From an uncultured Eubacteriales bacterium (GTDB lineage Bacteria > Bacillota > Clostridia > Oscillospirales > CAG-272): a stretch of DNA of 64,000 nt. Below, piece after piece: positions 1-7,719 of the stretch (its first letter is position 1; each line of letters opens with the position of its first letter). The position numbers were made by a program, and so were the translations under genes. The stretch lies in contig URPL01000009.1 of NCBI GenBank assembly GCA_900549725.1, positions 1 through 64,000 on the forward strand, written 5' to 3'. The notes under the pieces were generated by a model, which was not told where the DNA came from, made no database searches, and saw only the letters and a list, made by a program, of their open reading frames with translations.

Positions 1-14
1 GATTCCGTTTGTGC

Positions 15-563
15 TCAATTTTTCGGTGCGGCAGCATCTTGCCTCTGGCTTTTTGTGCCGTATTGCCGCAGAAAACGGCGGCTTTTTGCGTGATTATGGG
101 CGCGCCCGCACAGTCTGCCGAACAGCGGCATGGGGATATAAATCGGAAAATAAAGCAGCATTCCCTGCAATACGGCATGATCCGGAATGCTTTCCAGGTC
201 AATATAGGGCGTTCCCTTTGCACGGGCGATAAGCCAAATAAGATCGCGCGCGCCGCCGCTGAAAAATTCCGCATAGCGGGTGAGCAGGGCAAGCAGCAGC
301 ATGATACCGCAGGCAAAAGCGCCGGCAAACAGAGAGCGCAGCACAGGTGCGCTGTCCTGCAGAAAGCCAAGGCGAAACGAAAGAAAAAACAGCGCAGCGC
401 TGCAAATCAGCGCATACAGCAGGGCAGCTAAAATATGCAGGGTTTTTACCTCAACGCGGCTGTTCAGTGCAACGGTGCACACGATTACGGCAAGCTGCGC
501 CGTCCAGCAGCTCACGCAAAGGCATAAAAAGCAGCGAAAGGCTTGTGCAAAAAACGGTTTCAT
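15..563 (-). CDS. Hypothetical integral membrane protein
   Basis: This 182-residue protein is not one I recognise. It shows three clear hydrophobic segments at about residues 8-30, 42-63 and 75-97, then a polar stretch and a fourth moderately hydrophobic segment around 134-152, followed by a very basic C-terminal tail. The tail is likely cytoplasmic by the positive-inside rule. An SD (GGAAGGGA) lies a few bases ahead of the ATG at 563, and a good promoter sits upstream at 611-639, so it is probably a single-gene transcript divergent from rplM. No enzymatic motif is visible. It could be a small accessory membrane protein; the function is unknown. Confidence 0.6.
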   Translation of the reverse strand: MKPFFAQAFRCFLCLCVSCWTAQLAVIVCTVALNSRVEVKTLHILAALLYALICSAALFFLSFRLGFLQDSAPVLRSLFAGAFACGIMLLLALLTRYAEFFSGGARDLIWLIARAKGTPYIDLESIPDHAVLQGMLLYFPIYIPMPLFGRLCGRAHNHAKSRRFLRQYGTKSQRQDAAAPKN

Positions 564-610
564 GGCGTCCCTTCCTCTCCTTATTTATATCTTATCGGGT
601 TTTCGCAATC

Positions 611-639
611 AGTATAGCAAAAATTACAAAAGATTGCAA
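611..639 (-). promoter_or_regulatory. Sigma-A promoter for the minus-strand membrane protein
   Basis: On the minus strand the -35 TTGCAA (639-634) and -10 TATACT (616-611) are separated by exactly 17 bp, about 50 bp upstream of the start at 563. It is back to back with the rplM promoter inside the 302-bp gap 564-865, which otherwise holds only the rplM leader. Confidence 0.65.
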
Positions 640-753
640 GAGAAAAGTGTGCCGAGGCATGTACAAAACGGAGAGAAAACGAGAGATATAGAGAGATATT
701 CAAAGCTATTGCCAAGATAAATTGAATTTTTCGGAAAAAATCGAAAAAAGCTA

Positions 754-782
754 TTGACAAGGTAAAAGCGGTATGTTATAAT
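754..782 (+). promoter_or_regulatory. Consensus sigma-A promoter of rplM-rpsI
   Basis: TTGACA (754-759), a 17-bp spacer and TATAAT (777-782): both hexamers match the vegetative consensus perfectly, as expected for a strongly expressed ribosomal protein operon. Transcription should begin near 789, giving a leader of about 77 nt ahead of rplM. Confidence 0.9.
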
Positions 783-799
783 TTTGCTTGTTGTAATGG

Positions 800-837
800 A
801 AAGCATGGGCGGCGCCGTGACACGGCTGCCCGGCTTT
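800..837 (+). promoter_or_regulatory. Stem-loop in the rplM 5' UTR, candidate L13 leader
   Basis: AAAGC (800-804) pairs with GCTTT (833-837) and GGGCGGC (807-813) pairs with GCTGCCC (825-831, one G-U). A short internal stem can form inside the loop. The position between promoter and rplM is where Firmicutes carry the autoregulatory L13 leader RNA. I infer that role from position and foldability, not from a checked consensus match. Confidence 0.45.
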
Positions 838-865
838 GCAAAAGAACCTAACGGAGGAAACGAAA

Positions 866-1297
866 ATGTCCACTTATATGGCAAAGAAAGAAACCCTGGA
901 TCGCAAGTGGTATGTGATTGATGCCGCAGGCAAGCCCATGGGTAAGACGGCTGTTCTTGCCGCAAATATTCTCAGAGGCAAACATCGTCCGGAATTCACG
1001 CCGCATGTTGATTGCGGTGAATTCGTCATCATTATCAACGCAAAAGACGCTGTTCTGACCGGCAAAAAGCTGGAACAGAAGCGCTACTATCGCCATTCCG
1101 GTTATATCGGCGGCCTGAAGGAAGTGAAGTATTCCACCCTGATGGCAACCAAGCCGGAGCTCGCTATGGAGCTCGCAGTCAAGGGCATGCTTCCCAAGAA
1201 TTCCATCGGCGCGGCAAGCATGGCACGCCTGAAGGTCTATGCAGGCAGTGAGCATAAGCAGCAGGCACAAAAGCCCGTGCCCTATACCGGTGAATAA
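866..1297 (+). CDS. rplM: 50S ribosomal protein L13
   Basis: The 143-residue product has the usual L13 length and sequence, with the family segments [22 protein letters not shown] and a C-terminal [10 protein letters not shown]13 binds 23S rRNA early in assembly of the large subunit. The start at 866 is chosen because a GGAGG SD (853-857) lies at ideal spacing; an earlier in-frame ATG at 836 would add ten unrelated residues and falls in the leader stem-loop. It is followed after 22 bp by rpsI, the universal rplM-rpsI pair, under a consensus promoter and a possible autoregulatory leader. Confidence 0.98.
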   Translation: MSTYMAKKETLDRKWYVIDAAGKPMGKTAVLAANILRGKHRPEFTPHVDCGEFVIIINAKDAVLTGKKLEQKRYYRHSGYIGGLKEVKYSTLMATKPELAMELAVKGMLPKNSIGAASMARLKVYAGSEHKQQAQKPVPYTGE

Positions 1298-1319
1298 TCA
1301 GGAAAGGAAGTAAACGAAT

Positions 1320-1721
1320 ATGTATACCAGTGCAAAGCCCTATTTCTACGGAACGGGCAGAAGAAAGAAATCCATTGCCAGAGTCCGCGTACTTCCCGGC
1401 AGCGGCGAAATCACGATCAACGGTCGTTCCATTGACGAATATTTCGGTCTTGAAACGATGAAGCTTATCGTCAACCAGCCCTTCGAAGTCACCGGCACAG
1501 TCGGCAAATATGATATCATTTGCACCGTCAAGGGCGGCGGCTTCTCCGGTCAGGCAGGCGCGATCCGCCACGGCGTAGCAAGAGCGCTGCTCCAGGCAGA
1601 CGAAACTTTCCGCATTCCGCTCAAGCGCGCAGGCTTCCTCACGCGTGACCCGAGAATGAAGGAGAGAAAGAAGTACGGCCTCAAGGCCGCTCGTCGCGCA
1701 CCTCAGTTCTCCAAGAGATAA
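1320..1721 (+). CDS. rpsI: 30S ribosomal protein S9
   Basis: The 133-residue S9 begins near the conserved [14 protein letters not shown] segment and ends with the classical basic tail [16 protein letters not shown], which in the family reaches the P-site tRNA. The length is normal. An SD (GGAAAGGAAG) precedes the ATG at 1320. It is cotranscribed with rplM and followed by a hairpin terminator. Confidence 0.98.
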   Translation: MYTSAKPYFYGTGRRKKSIARVRVLPGSGEITINGRSIDEYFGLETMKLIVNQPFEVTGTVGKYDIICTVKGGGFSGQAGAIRHGVARALLQADETFRIPLKRAGFLTRDPRMKERKKYGLKAARRAPQFSKR

Positions 1722-1733
1722 CTTTTTTAACAT

Positions 1734-1766
1734 ACAGGCTCGGAGAACATCTCCGAGTCTGTTTGC
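1734..1766 (+). terminator. Hairpin terminator after rpsI
   Basis: A 13-bp stem, ACAGGCTCGGAGA (1734-1746) with TCTCCGAGTCTGT (1750-1762), loop of three bases. The U-tract is weak (TTTGC), so readthrough into the small gene at 1800 is possible. Confidence 0.6.
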
Positions 1767-1799
1767 ATATTCGATGCATTTCGGAAAGGAGCAAAGCAT

Positions 1800-1985
1800 A
1801 TGGCACTCAAGGAAGATTGGAAGGCAACAGGCAAAGAGCTGGGCAGCGCACTCAGCCACCTCGGCAAAACGCTGGTGCGCTCTATTTCAAAGGGCGTTGA
1901 GGCAGCGCAGGAATGGGCAAAGGAAGAAACCGAGAAAAAAGAGCAGCAGCCCGAGGAAAAAAGCGACGATAAAACCGAAGAATAA
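1800..1985 (+). CDS. Small conserved hypothetical protein
   Basis: A 61-residue soluble protein with no signal peptide or membrane segment. The first 40 residues form a mixed amphipathic helix with a repeated LG-K/S-x-L pattern; the last 20 residues are almost only Glu, Lys, Asp and Gln. A good SD (GGAAAGGAG) precedes the ATG. It resembles short unnamed proteins of Clostridia that begin MALKEDWK; I know no function. The charged tail suggests a flexible or nucleic-acid/protein-interacting end, which is inference. Confidence 0.7.
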   Translation: MALKEDWKATGKELGSALSHLGKTLVRSISKGVEAAQEWAKEETEKKEQQPEEKSDDKTEE

Positions 1986-2026
1986 TCGGCCCTGTCTCTC
2001 GCTTTTTCGATGCAAAAACCAAACAG

Positions 2027-2066
2027 AAAACCGTCAACCTGTTTTTTGCGCAGGCTGGCGGTTTTT
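2027..2066. terminator. Bidirectional terminator between 1985 and spoIIP
   Basis: Inverted repeat AAAACCGTCAACCTG / CAGGCTGGCGGTTTTT with A-tract on the left and T-tract on the right. It can end both the rightward transcript of the small gene and the leftward gpr-spoIIP transcript. Confidence 0.75.
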
Positions 2067-2105
2067 GCTTTGGCGGAAAAAACGGAAAATTCGGGGGCGG
2101 GCGGC

Positions 2106-3323
2106 TCAGGGCGCCCCGAGAATGACATCGGCAATCACCTGCCCCAAATGCTTTGCAGCGGTTTGCGCCTCTGCAAGCGTATTGCCGAAAGAGCCGATTT
2201 CAAGCAGCAGTGAGCCCTTTGTGTACTGTTCGTTGAAGGTTGCGCTGCGGATATTGATCGGGCGGGCAAAATTGCTGTAAAGCGTCGTCAGGCGGGATTG
2301 AATATGGGCAGCGACCGTTAGATTTTGCTCCCAATGCGGATGGTTGGCGCCCGCTTCATTTGTTCCGACGACGAGCATCACCTGCGCGCAGGGCTCTCCG
2401 CCTATCTCGGTGAGCGGCTTGATCTCATCCCCGTTTTGACGGCACAGTGCGTCCCGATGCACATCGAACACATAGCCGATTTGCGGATTTTCCCGCAGAT
2501 ATGCGCGAATGGCGGCAGCCGCAGTTTCATACGCCTTGGGGTAGCTCTGTGCATCAAAAAGCTCGCGGCAGTGAATCACGGAAATGCCGCGCTCACTCAG
2601 TGCGGCGGCAAGCGTATCGCCGACGGCGACGACATTTGCCTCGGTGTCGCTTGTCCGTGTTTTGACGGTGTCCGGATTGTAGGAAATTGCATCTTGCGGG
2701 GCATAGCTCTCCGTTGCATGCGTATGTAGGATAAGAACAGTTGGCACTTCCTTAGTATCAATGGGATAAGGTGCTGCGGCATATGCGGCGCCGTCCAGGG
2801 AAAACGCGGTGGTATTGGAAAAAAGAATTTCTCCGGGGGAGGGATGTCTTGAGAGATTCATGGGGATAATGGCATTTTCCCCGGGCGGAACGGCATCGCG
2901 GTCAAAGGCATAGATATCCTCCTGCCGCAAAACGGATTCATCCACCAGTTGTTTCATCGGTGTATTCTCCGGATTCGTCATACTGTGCAAAAGGGCGCTG
3001 CCTCCGTGCTGCAGTAAAAACACATTGGGGCTGACACTGCCGAGCCACAGTGATTTTTTCAGCAGCGCCGCGCCGAGAAAGGTTTGTGTGTCGCTCTGCA
3101 CGGGGGCGCTTGCCCGGGCCCTGAACAGGCTGTCCGCCCGTGCGCTTTCCAACAGCACATAGGCGCCGCCGCCGAGCAAACCAAGCGTTCCGAACAGGCA
3201 CAGCAGCACTACGCTGACGCGCAAAAAGCCGCGGTAAAAGCAGCACAGCCTGAAAAGTCCCGGCTTTTTTTGCAGCAAGGCTGTAAGGGAACCTCTTTTT
3301 CTTTCGTCCTCTGTGCGATTCAT
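2106..3323 (-). CDS. spoIIP: Stage II sporulation protein P
   Basis: SpoIIP is the membrane-anchored peptidoglycan amidase/endopeptidase that works with SpoIID and SpoIIM to drive engulfment during sporulation. The 405-residue product has one N-terminal transmembrane anchor (about 35-58) and the conserved catalytic block starting at residue 197 (LILHTHATESY; His200 and Glu205), followed by FDVHRDA, VVGTNEAG and a C-terminal LLLEIGSFGNT. I start at 3323 rather than at the ATG two codons earlier because GGAGG directly touches the earlier ATG but is 6 bp from this one. It lies 59 bp downstream of gpr, the normal Firmicutes gpr-spoIIP pair. Confidence 0.93.
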   Translation of the reverse strand: MNRTEDERKRGSLTALLQKKPGLFRLCCFYRGFLRVSVVLLCLFGTLGLLGGGAYVLLESARADSLFRARASAPVQSDTQTFLGAALLKKSLWLGSVSPNVFLLQHGGSALLHSMTNPENTPMKQLVDESVLRQEDIYAFDRDAVPPGENAIIPMNLSRHPSPGEILFSNTTAFSLDGAAYAAAPYPIDTKEVPTVLILHTHATESYAPQDAISYNPDTVKTRTSDTEANVVAVGDTLAAALSERGISVIHCRELFDAQSYPKAYETAAAAIRAYLRENPQIGYVFDVHRDALCRQNGDEIKPLTEIGGEPCAQVMLVVGTNEAGANHPHWEQNLTVAAHIQSRLTTLYSNFARPINIRSATFNEQYTKGSLLLEIGSFGNTLAEAQTAAKHLGQVIADVILGAP

Positions 3324-3382
3324 AAACATCCTCCGTATTTCATCGGTATCAGTATATGAAAAAGCATGGAAAAAAAGAACCG

Positions 3383-4333
3383 TTACAGCGCATAATCGTG
3401 CGACAATTCCTCAATCAATTCACCGCTGAACGCCTTTGTCAGTGCTTTTGCGATCAAATGGGCATGCAGACGTGCCCAAAGATCGCTCTCGCCGGGCATG
3501 ACAAACAGCGCCTTGCTTTGCGCAAATGCCGTCTCCAGCTTTTCGCGGTTTTCCGCAGGCAGCGCGGCCGGAGAAAAGTCGGCGCTTTGCAACACATCGG
3601 ATAAAAGCGCTCCCGCATCGATCACCGTCGGCACCCCGATCGACATCACGGGCACTCCGAGGCTTTCCGCATTGACTGCGCAGCGACGGTTGCCGACGCC
3701 GCCGCCGGGCGCAAGCCCGCTGTCGCAAAGCTGAACGGTTTGAAACAACCGCTCCTTTTCCCGCGCGGCAAGCGCATCAATGACGATGACAAGCTCCGGC
3801 TCGGCTGCGCGCACGGCGCCCTTGCAAAGCGCTGCCGTTTCAATTCCCGTTTGCCCGACGACCCCGGGGCAAAAGGAGCAGAGCAGCGCGTTTGCGCCGA
3901 GCTGCTGCGGCGTTTTAGCCAGGTGCAGCGTTGCGCCGAGGCGATCGGTCACCATGGGGCCGATGGCGTCTGCGGTCATTTGTCGGTTTCCGAGACCACA
4001 GACAAGAATGCGCTCCGCACCGGGTGCCGCTTTTTTTGCAATACGGCGAATGAGCTTTGCAAGCTGAAAAACGCGGCTTTTCAGCTGCGCGCGATCAAGC
4101 TCGGATAAAACTCCGCTGTAAAGCGTGAGATAGGTGCCGCGCGGCTTGCCGAAGCGCAGCGCCGCCTCTGCGGTGAGAATGCGGACCTCCTCGCAGCGCA
4201 TGCCGCGCTCACAAAAAGAGCGAAAGGCGATGCCGTCCGGTTTGCCGCGATGCGATGCGGCATATTCCGCTTCCATTTTGGAATATTCTTCTGCTGCAAG
4301 ATCGGAATAAAATTCCGTATCGGAAAAATTCAT
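3383..4333 (-). CDS. gpr: Germination protease GPR
   Basis: GPR is the aspartic-type spore protease, made as a zymogen in the forespore, that degrades small acid-soluble spore proteins at germination. The 316-residue sequence shows the family blocks LVCGLGNRQMTADAIGPMV, PGVVGQTGIET, VIVIDALAA and SIGVPTVIDAG, with an N-terminal propeptide-like segment. The length is slightly shorter than the Bacillus enzyme (about 370). Its SD (GGAGG, 4344-4340) lies in the 3' arm of a strong hairpin, described separately. It is cotranscribed with spoIIP. Confidence 0.93.
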   Translation of the reverse strand: MNFSDTEFYSDLAAEEYSKMEAEYAASHRGKPDGIAFRSFCERGMRCEEVRILTAEAALRFGKPRGTYLTLYSGVLSELDRAQLKSRVFQLAKLIRRIAKKAAPGAERILVCGLGNRQMTADAIGPMVTDRLGATLHLAKTPQQLGANALLCSFCPGVVGQTGIETAALCKGAVRAAEPELVIVIDALAAREKERLFQTVQLCDSGLAPGGGVGNRRCAVNAESLGVPVMSIGVPTVIDAGALLSDVLQSADFSPAALPAENREKLETAFAQSKALFVMPGESDLWARLHAHLIAKALTKAFSGELIEELSHDYAL

Positions 4334-4339
4334 AAAAAG

Positions 4340-4382
4340 CCTCCTGTCAGGGCATCACATTCAGTTTGCCCAAAACAGGAGG
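4340..4382 (-). terminator. Hairpin ending the yitT transcript and covering the gpr SD
   Basis: CCTCCTGT (4340-4347) pairs perfectly with ACAGGAGG (4375-4382); inside, GGGCA (4350-4354) pairs with TGCCC (4367-4371). A/T tracts flank both sides, so on the minus strand it reads as an intrinsic terminator with CTTTTT just before the gpr ATG. The minus-strand 3' arm is also the gpr ribosome binding site. Confidence 0.7.
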
Positions 4383-4395
4383 TTTTTTACATGGT

Positions 4396-5265
4396 TTATA
4401 CTTGTGTTGAGCGAAAACCTTTGCCGATGATCTCGCTTGTGTTGGAGATGATCACAAAGGCGTGCGGGTCGCATTTGCGCACATAATGCTGCAGGGCGAC
4501 TGCCTGTCCGCGCTTGAGCACCGTTAAAACAACGGAGCGGGAATCATGCGTATAGGCGCCGGTGGCATACCAGATGGTTGCGCTGCGGTGCAGCTGATTC
4601 TGCACATAATCGCAGATCTCATCGGGCGTTTTTGTGACGATGAAGAAGTATTTCGAAAGATTGATGCTTTCGATCACGTTGTCTACCACCAATGCCTTTG
4701 CCAAAAGCCCGAGCAGGGAAAACAGCGCAATGGGCAGCCCGAATACGACACCGGAGGAGGCGGCAATCAAAAAATCAACGCAGAACAGGGCTGTGCCGAT
4801 ATGAAGAGAGGTGTATTTTTTGAGGATCATTGCGACAATATCCGTGCCGCCCGTGGACGCGGAAACATTGAACAATACGGCGCTGCCCGCGGCCGGGAGC
4901 AGCACGCTGAAGCAAAGGTCCAGCATCGGCTCTCCGGTGACGGAGCCCTGCAGCGGAACAAAGGTTTCAAGCGCCTGCAGGGAAAAGGAGAGCAGAAGGC
5001 TTGCGTAGATTGTACGAATGCCAAATCCCTTGCCGATGAAGATCAGCCCGATCGCCAAAAGAACAATGTTGATTCCCGTGACAAAATAGCTTGCCTTCAC
5101 TGCGGGAAATAAGCCGTTGAGGATGATGGAAAGACCGGAGACACCCCCGGTGGAGAAATGGTTCGGAAATTTGAAAAAATAGATGCCGACAGCGGAAACA
5201 AGGGTGCCGACGGTGATCAGTAAAAAGTCAAGCAGGGTTTGTTTTGTCCACCAATTTGCTTTCAT
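4396..5265 (-). CDS. YitT family membrane protein
   Basis: A 289-residue polytopic protein with five to six hydrophobic segments in the first 190 residues and a soluble C-terminal domain of about 80 residues (FIVTKTPDEICDYV to HAFVIISNTSEIIGKGF), matching the YitT/DUF161 membrane domain plus DUF2179. The substrate of this family is not established. Its ATG overlaps the stop of the upstream ABC transporter by 4 bp, so the two are translationally coupled. An SD (GGAGGAAG) lies inside the end of the ABC gene. Confidence 0.85.
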   Translation of the reverse strand: MKANWWTKQTLLDFLLITVGTLVSAVGIYFFKFPNHFSTGGVSGLSIILNGLFPAVKASYFVTGINIVLLAIGLIFIGKGFGIRTIYASLLLSFSLQALETFVPLQGSVTGEPMLDLCFSVLLPAAGSAVLFNVSASTGGTDIVAMILKKYTSLHIGTALFCVDFLIAASSGVVFGLPIALFSLLGLLAKALVVDNVIESINLSKYFFIVTKTPDEICDYVQNQLHRSATIWYATGAYTHDSRSVVLTVLKRGQAVALQHYVRKCDPHAFVIISNTSEIIGKGFRSTQV

Positions 5266-7007
5266 TTTTTATTTTCTTCCTCCGCGTTTGCGTCGTTGTT
5301 TTGCTGCGCGCCCTTCCAAAGAAGGGCATAAATGCCGTCCTTTTGCAAAAGAGATGTGTGCGTGCCGCGCTCAGCAATGCCGTCATCCGTGATGACTAAA
5401 ATTTCGTCTGCGTTTTGCACGGTTGTGAGGCGGTGCGCAACCACGATCGTGGTTCTGCCGTGGCTGAGGAGCTCCAGGCTTTGCTGAATGAGCTGCTCCG
5501 TTGCGTTATCCAGTGCGCTGGTCGCCTCATCCAGAATCAGAATGGGCGGATTTTTCAAAAATGCCCGCGCAATGGCAACGCGCTGCTTCTGCCCGCCGGA
5601 GAGCTTCACGCCGCGCTCGCCGACCTCGGTCTCATAGCCGTTTGGCAAAGAGGCTGCAAATGCATCAATATTGGCAAGCTGCGCTGCATGAAGGACCTCC
5701 TCGCGTGAGGCGCTCGGGCAGCCGTAGGCAATGTTTTCATAAATGGTGGCATTGAACAGGAAGCAATCCTGGGAGACAATGCCGATCTGCCGCCGCAGAG
5801 AAGCGCGGGTGAGCGAGGGGAGAGGATGGCCGTCGATTAAAATTTCACCGCCGCTGACCTCATAAAAGCGCGGGATGAGATGGCAAATCGTTGTTTTTCC
5901 GCCGCCGGAGGGACCGACAAGCGCCAGCGTTTTGCCCGCGGGAACATGGAAAGAGAGGTGATCCAGCACCTTTGTGCCGTCCTCATAGGAAAAAGAAACA
6001 TCCGAAAAGCGGACATCTCCCTGTGCGGTCGGGAGGCAGACGGCATCGGGAGCGTCTTCCTCGGGCGGGGTATCCAAAATCTCCGTGACGCGGCGCAGCC
6101 CTGCAATACCATCCTGATATTGCTCAACAAAAGCGATGAGGCGGCGGATCGGATTGAGAAAAATTGAGATATAAAGCAAAAACGCCACAAAATCCGCCAG
6201 CGCCAGCTTTCCGAAGAAGAAAAACAAGCCGCCCGCGAGATACATCGCAATCATCAGAATATCGCTGATGAAGGTATTGCCGCTGTTGAACTGCGCCATT
6301 GCCTGATAGGCTTTGGTGCGCGCGGCGACGAAGGCTTTGTTTCCTTTCGCAAAATGCTCGTTTTCATATGCGGCATTGTTGTAGGCTTTGGTCACGCGGA
6401 TGCCCGAGATGGAATTTTCAAGGGACGCATTGATCACGCTGATGCGCTCACGCGAGAGGGTGAACGCAGCCGACATTTTCAAGCGCATTTTGGCGGAAAA
6501 GAAGATCATGATCGGTATCATGGAAAATAAAATCAACGTCAGAGGCACATTGATGCTGATCATGATCGCAAAGGAACCGATCAGCATTACGGCGGAGATA
6601 AACAGATCTTCCGGACCGTGGTGCGCAAGCTCCGCAATATCCATCAGATCGGTGATGATACGGGACATGATCGAGCCGGTTTTGTGATTGTCAAAATAAG
6701 ACAGCGGCAGCTTTTGCAAATGGGCAAACACATCACGGCGCAGGTCCGCCTGAATGTAAACGCCGACCAAATGTCCGTAATATTGCACAAAATAATTCAT
6801 ACCGAGCTTTACAAGATAGATCAGCAGCAAAACGCCGGCAAAAATCAAGAGCAGATCCAATCGGCGGTTCGGAATATAATCGTTGATCATGCTGCGGGTG
6901 ATCATGGGGTAGATCAGATCGCACGCTGCCAAAATCAAAGCAGCGCAGAGATCCTCGTAAAACAGGCGCCGATGCGGCTTATAATAAGGATAAAGGCGTT
7001 TTAACAT
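5262..7007 (-). CDS. ABC exporter, fused membrane and ATPase domains (MsbA/LmrA type)
   Basis: A 581-residue half-transporter. A six-helix exporter domain fills roughly residues 1-310 and an ATP-binding domain the rest: Walker A GPSGGGKTT, Q-loop SQDCFLFNATIYENIAYG, signature LSGGQKQRVAIARA, Walker B ILILDEATSALD and switch His in VAHRLTTV. All ATPase residues are intact. It should form a homodimer exporting a lipid, peptide or drug; the substrate cannot be read from the sequence. The pairing with the overlapping yitT gene suggests a shared envelope role. Confidence 0.9.
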   Translation of the reverse strand: MLKRLYPYYKPHRRLFYEDLCAALILAACDLIYPMITRSMINDYIPNRRLDLLLIFAGVLLLIYLVKLGMNYFVQYYGHLVGVYIQADLRRDVFAHLQKLPLSYFDNHKTGSIMSRIITDLMDIAELAHHGPEDLFISAVMLIGSFAIMISINVPLTLILFSMIPIMIFFSAKMRLKMSAAFTLSRERISVINASLENSISGIRVTKAYNNAAYENEHFAKGNKAFVAARTKAYQAMAQFNSGNTFISDILMIAMYLAGGLFFFFGKLALADFVAFLLYISIFLNPIRRLIAFVEQYQDGIAGLRRVTEILDTPPEEDAPDAVCLPTAQGDVRFSDVSFSYEDGTKVLDHLSFHVPAGKTLALVGPSGGGKTTICHLIPRFYEVSGGEILIDGHPLPSLTRASLRRQIGIVSQDCFLFNATIYENIAYGCPSASREEVLHAAQLANIDAFAASLPNGYETEVGERGVKLSGGQKQRVAIARAFLKNPPILILDEATSALDNATEQLIQQSLELLSHGRTTIVVAHRLTTVQNADEILVITDDGIAERGTHTSLLQKDGIYALLWKGAQQNNDANAEEENKK

Positions 7008-7037
7008 GGGGCTTTATTGTCCTTTCCGCTGCGGCAG

Positions 7038-7053
7038 GTTTCGGCATGCCGAA
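7038..7053. repeat. 16-bp perfect palindrome in the ABC transporter leader
   Basis: TTTCGGCATGCCGAAA lies between the promoter (7080-7108) and the start codon (7007) of the minus-strand ABC gene. It can be a regulator operator or a small hairpin with a CATG loop. Confidence 0.5.
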
Positions 7054-7079
7054 AAAGCAGCCGCAAAGCTACGATACCT

Positions 7080-7108
7080 ATTGTAGCAGAAAGGCGTAAA
7101 AAAAGCAA
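7080..7108 (-). promoter_or_regulatory. Promoter of the ABC-yitT operon
   Basis: On the minus strand TTGCTT (7108-7103), a 17-bp spacer and TACAAT (7085-7080). A palindrome lies just downstream in the untranslated leader. Confidence 0.6.
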
Positions 7109-7124
7109 CGCCGACTTTGTTTTT

Positions 7125-7697
7125 TCAGAACAGAAAAGCGCTTTTTTCGGGCGGTTCCCCGCTTTGCAGGCGGCGCATGGCGGTGTTATAGAGCCCGACC
7201 AGCGCATTATAGCTTTCCCGGTCCACAATTCCCGTTTGCGGCAGGCGGGATACCTTTTGTATCAGGCGGATCTGCGGCGCTAAGGCGTCGTCAAATTTGC
7301 CGTTGATCTGCGGCGCTTTGATTTGCGGAACGATTTGCCGCACTACCGCAAGCGCAAGCTGAATCTGCGCGACAAGCTGGGGATATTCCGAAAGCCTTTC
7401 CAGCGCCCCCGGGTCGTACAGCGCAAAAAAACCGTCTCCCGCCGCGGCGGCGCGAAGGGATTCCGCGGAAAGATCGCGCGCCCTGCAAAAGGTTTCATAG
7501 GGCGCATTTGGCGACGCAGGGTCGATATGCTGTATTTTTTGAAATGCCGAAACGCTGAGGCGGGTCTGTCGGTCATAGATGCCGCTCAGAGGCGGCGCCG
7601 GTATTGCATCATCAAACAGCGCAAGGATGCGCAGATAGCTTTGCAGCTCCAGAATGCCGGCTTTTTCATTATACATGGAAATCGGTTGCTCGGACAT
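7125..7697 (-). CDS. Peptidoglycan-binding domain protein
   Basis: A 190-residue protein without signal peptide. Two peptidoglycan-binding-like repeats are visible: residues about 8-60 (LQSYLRILALFDDAIPAPP to GIYDRQTRLSVSAFQ) and about 115-175 (INGKFDDALAPQIRLIQKVSRLP followed by TGIVDRESYNALV). The start at 7697 has GGAGG at good spacing; an upstream in-frame start would overlap the preceding gene. It is the last gene of a three-gene unit (9574 to 7125). Absence of an export signal suggests action in the mother cell or forespore, which is inference. Confidence 0.8.
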   Translation of the reverse strand: MSEQPISMYNEKAGILELQSYLRILALFDDAIPAPPLSGIYDRQTRLSVSAFQKIQHIDPASPNAPYETFCRARDLSAESLRAAAAGDGFFALYDPGALERLSEYPQLVAQIQLALAVVRQIVPQIKAPQINGKFDDALAPQIRLIQKVSRLPQTGIVDRESYNALVGLYNTAMRRLQSGEPPEKSAFLF

Positions 7698-7719
7698 GGA
7701 TGATGCCTCCTTCTTTGTT

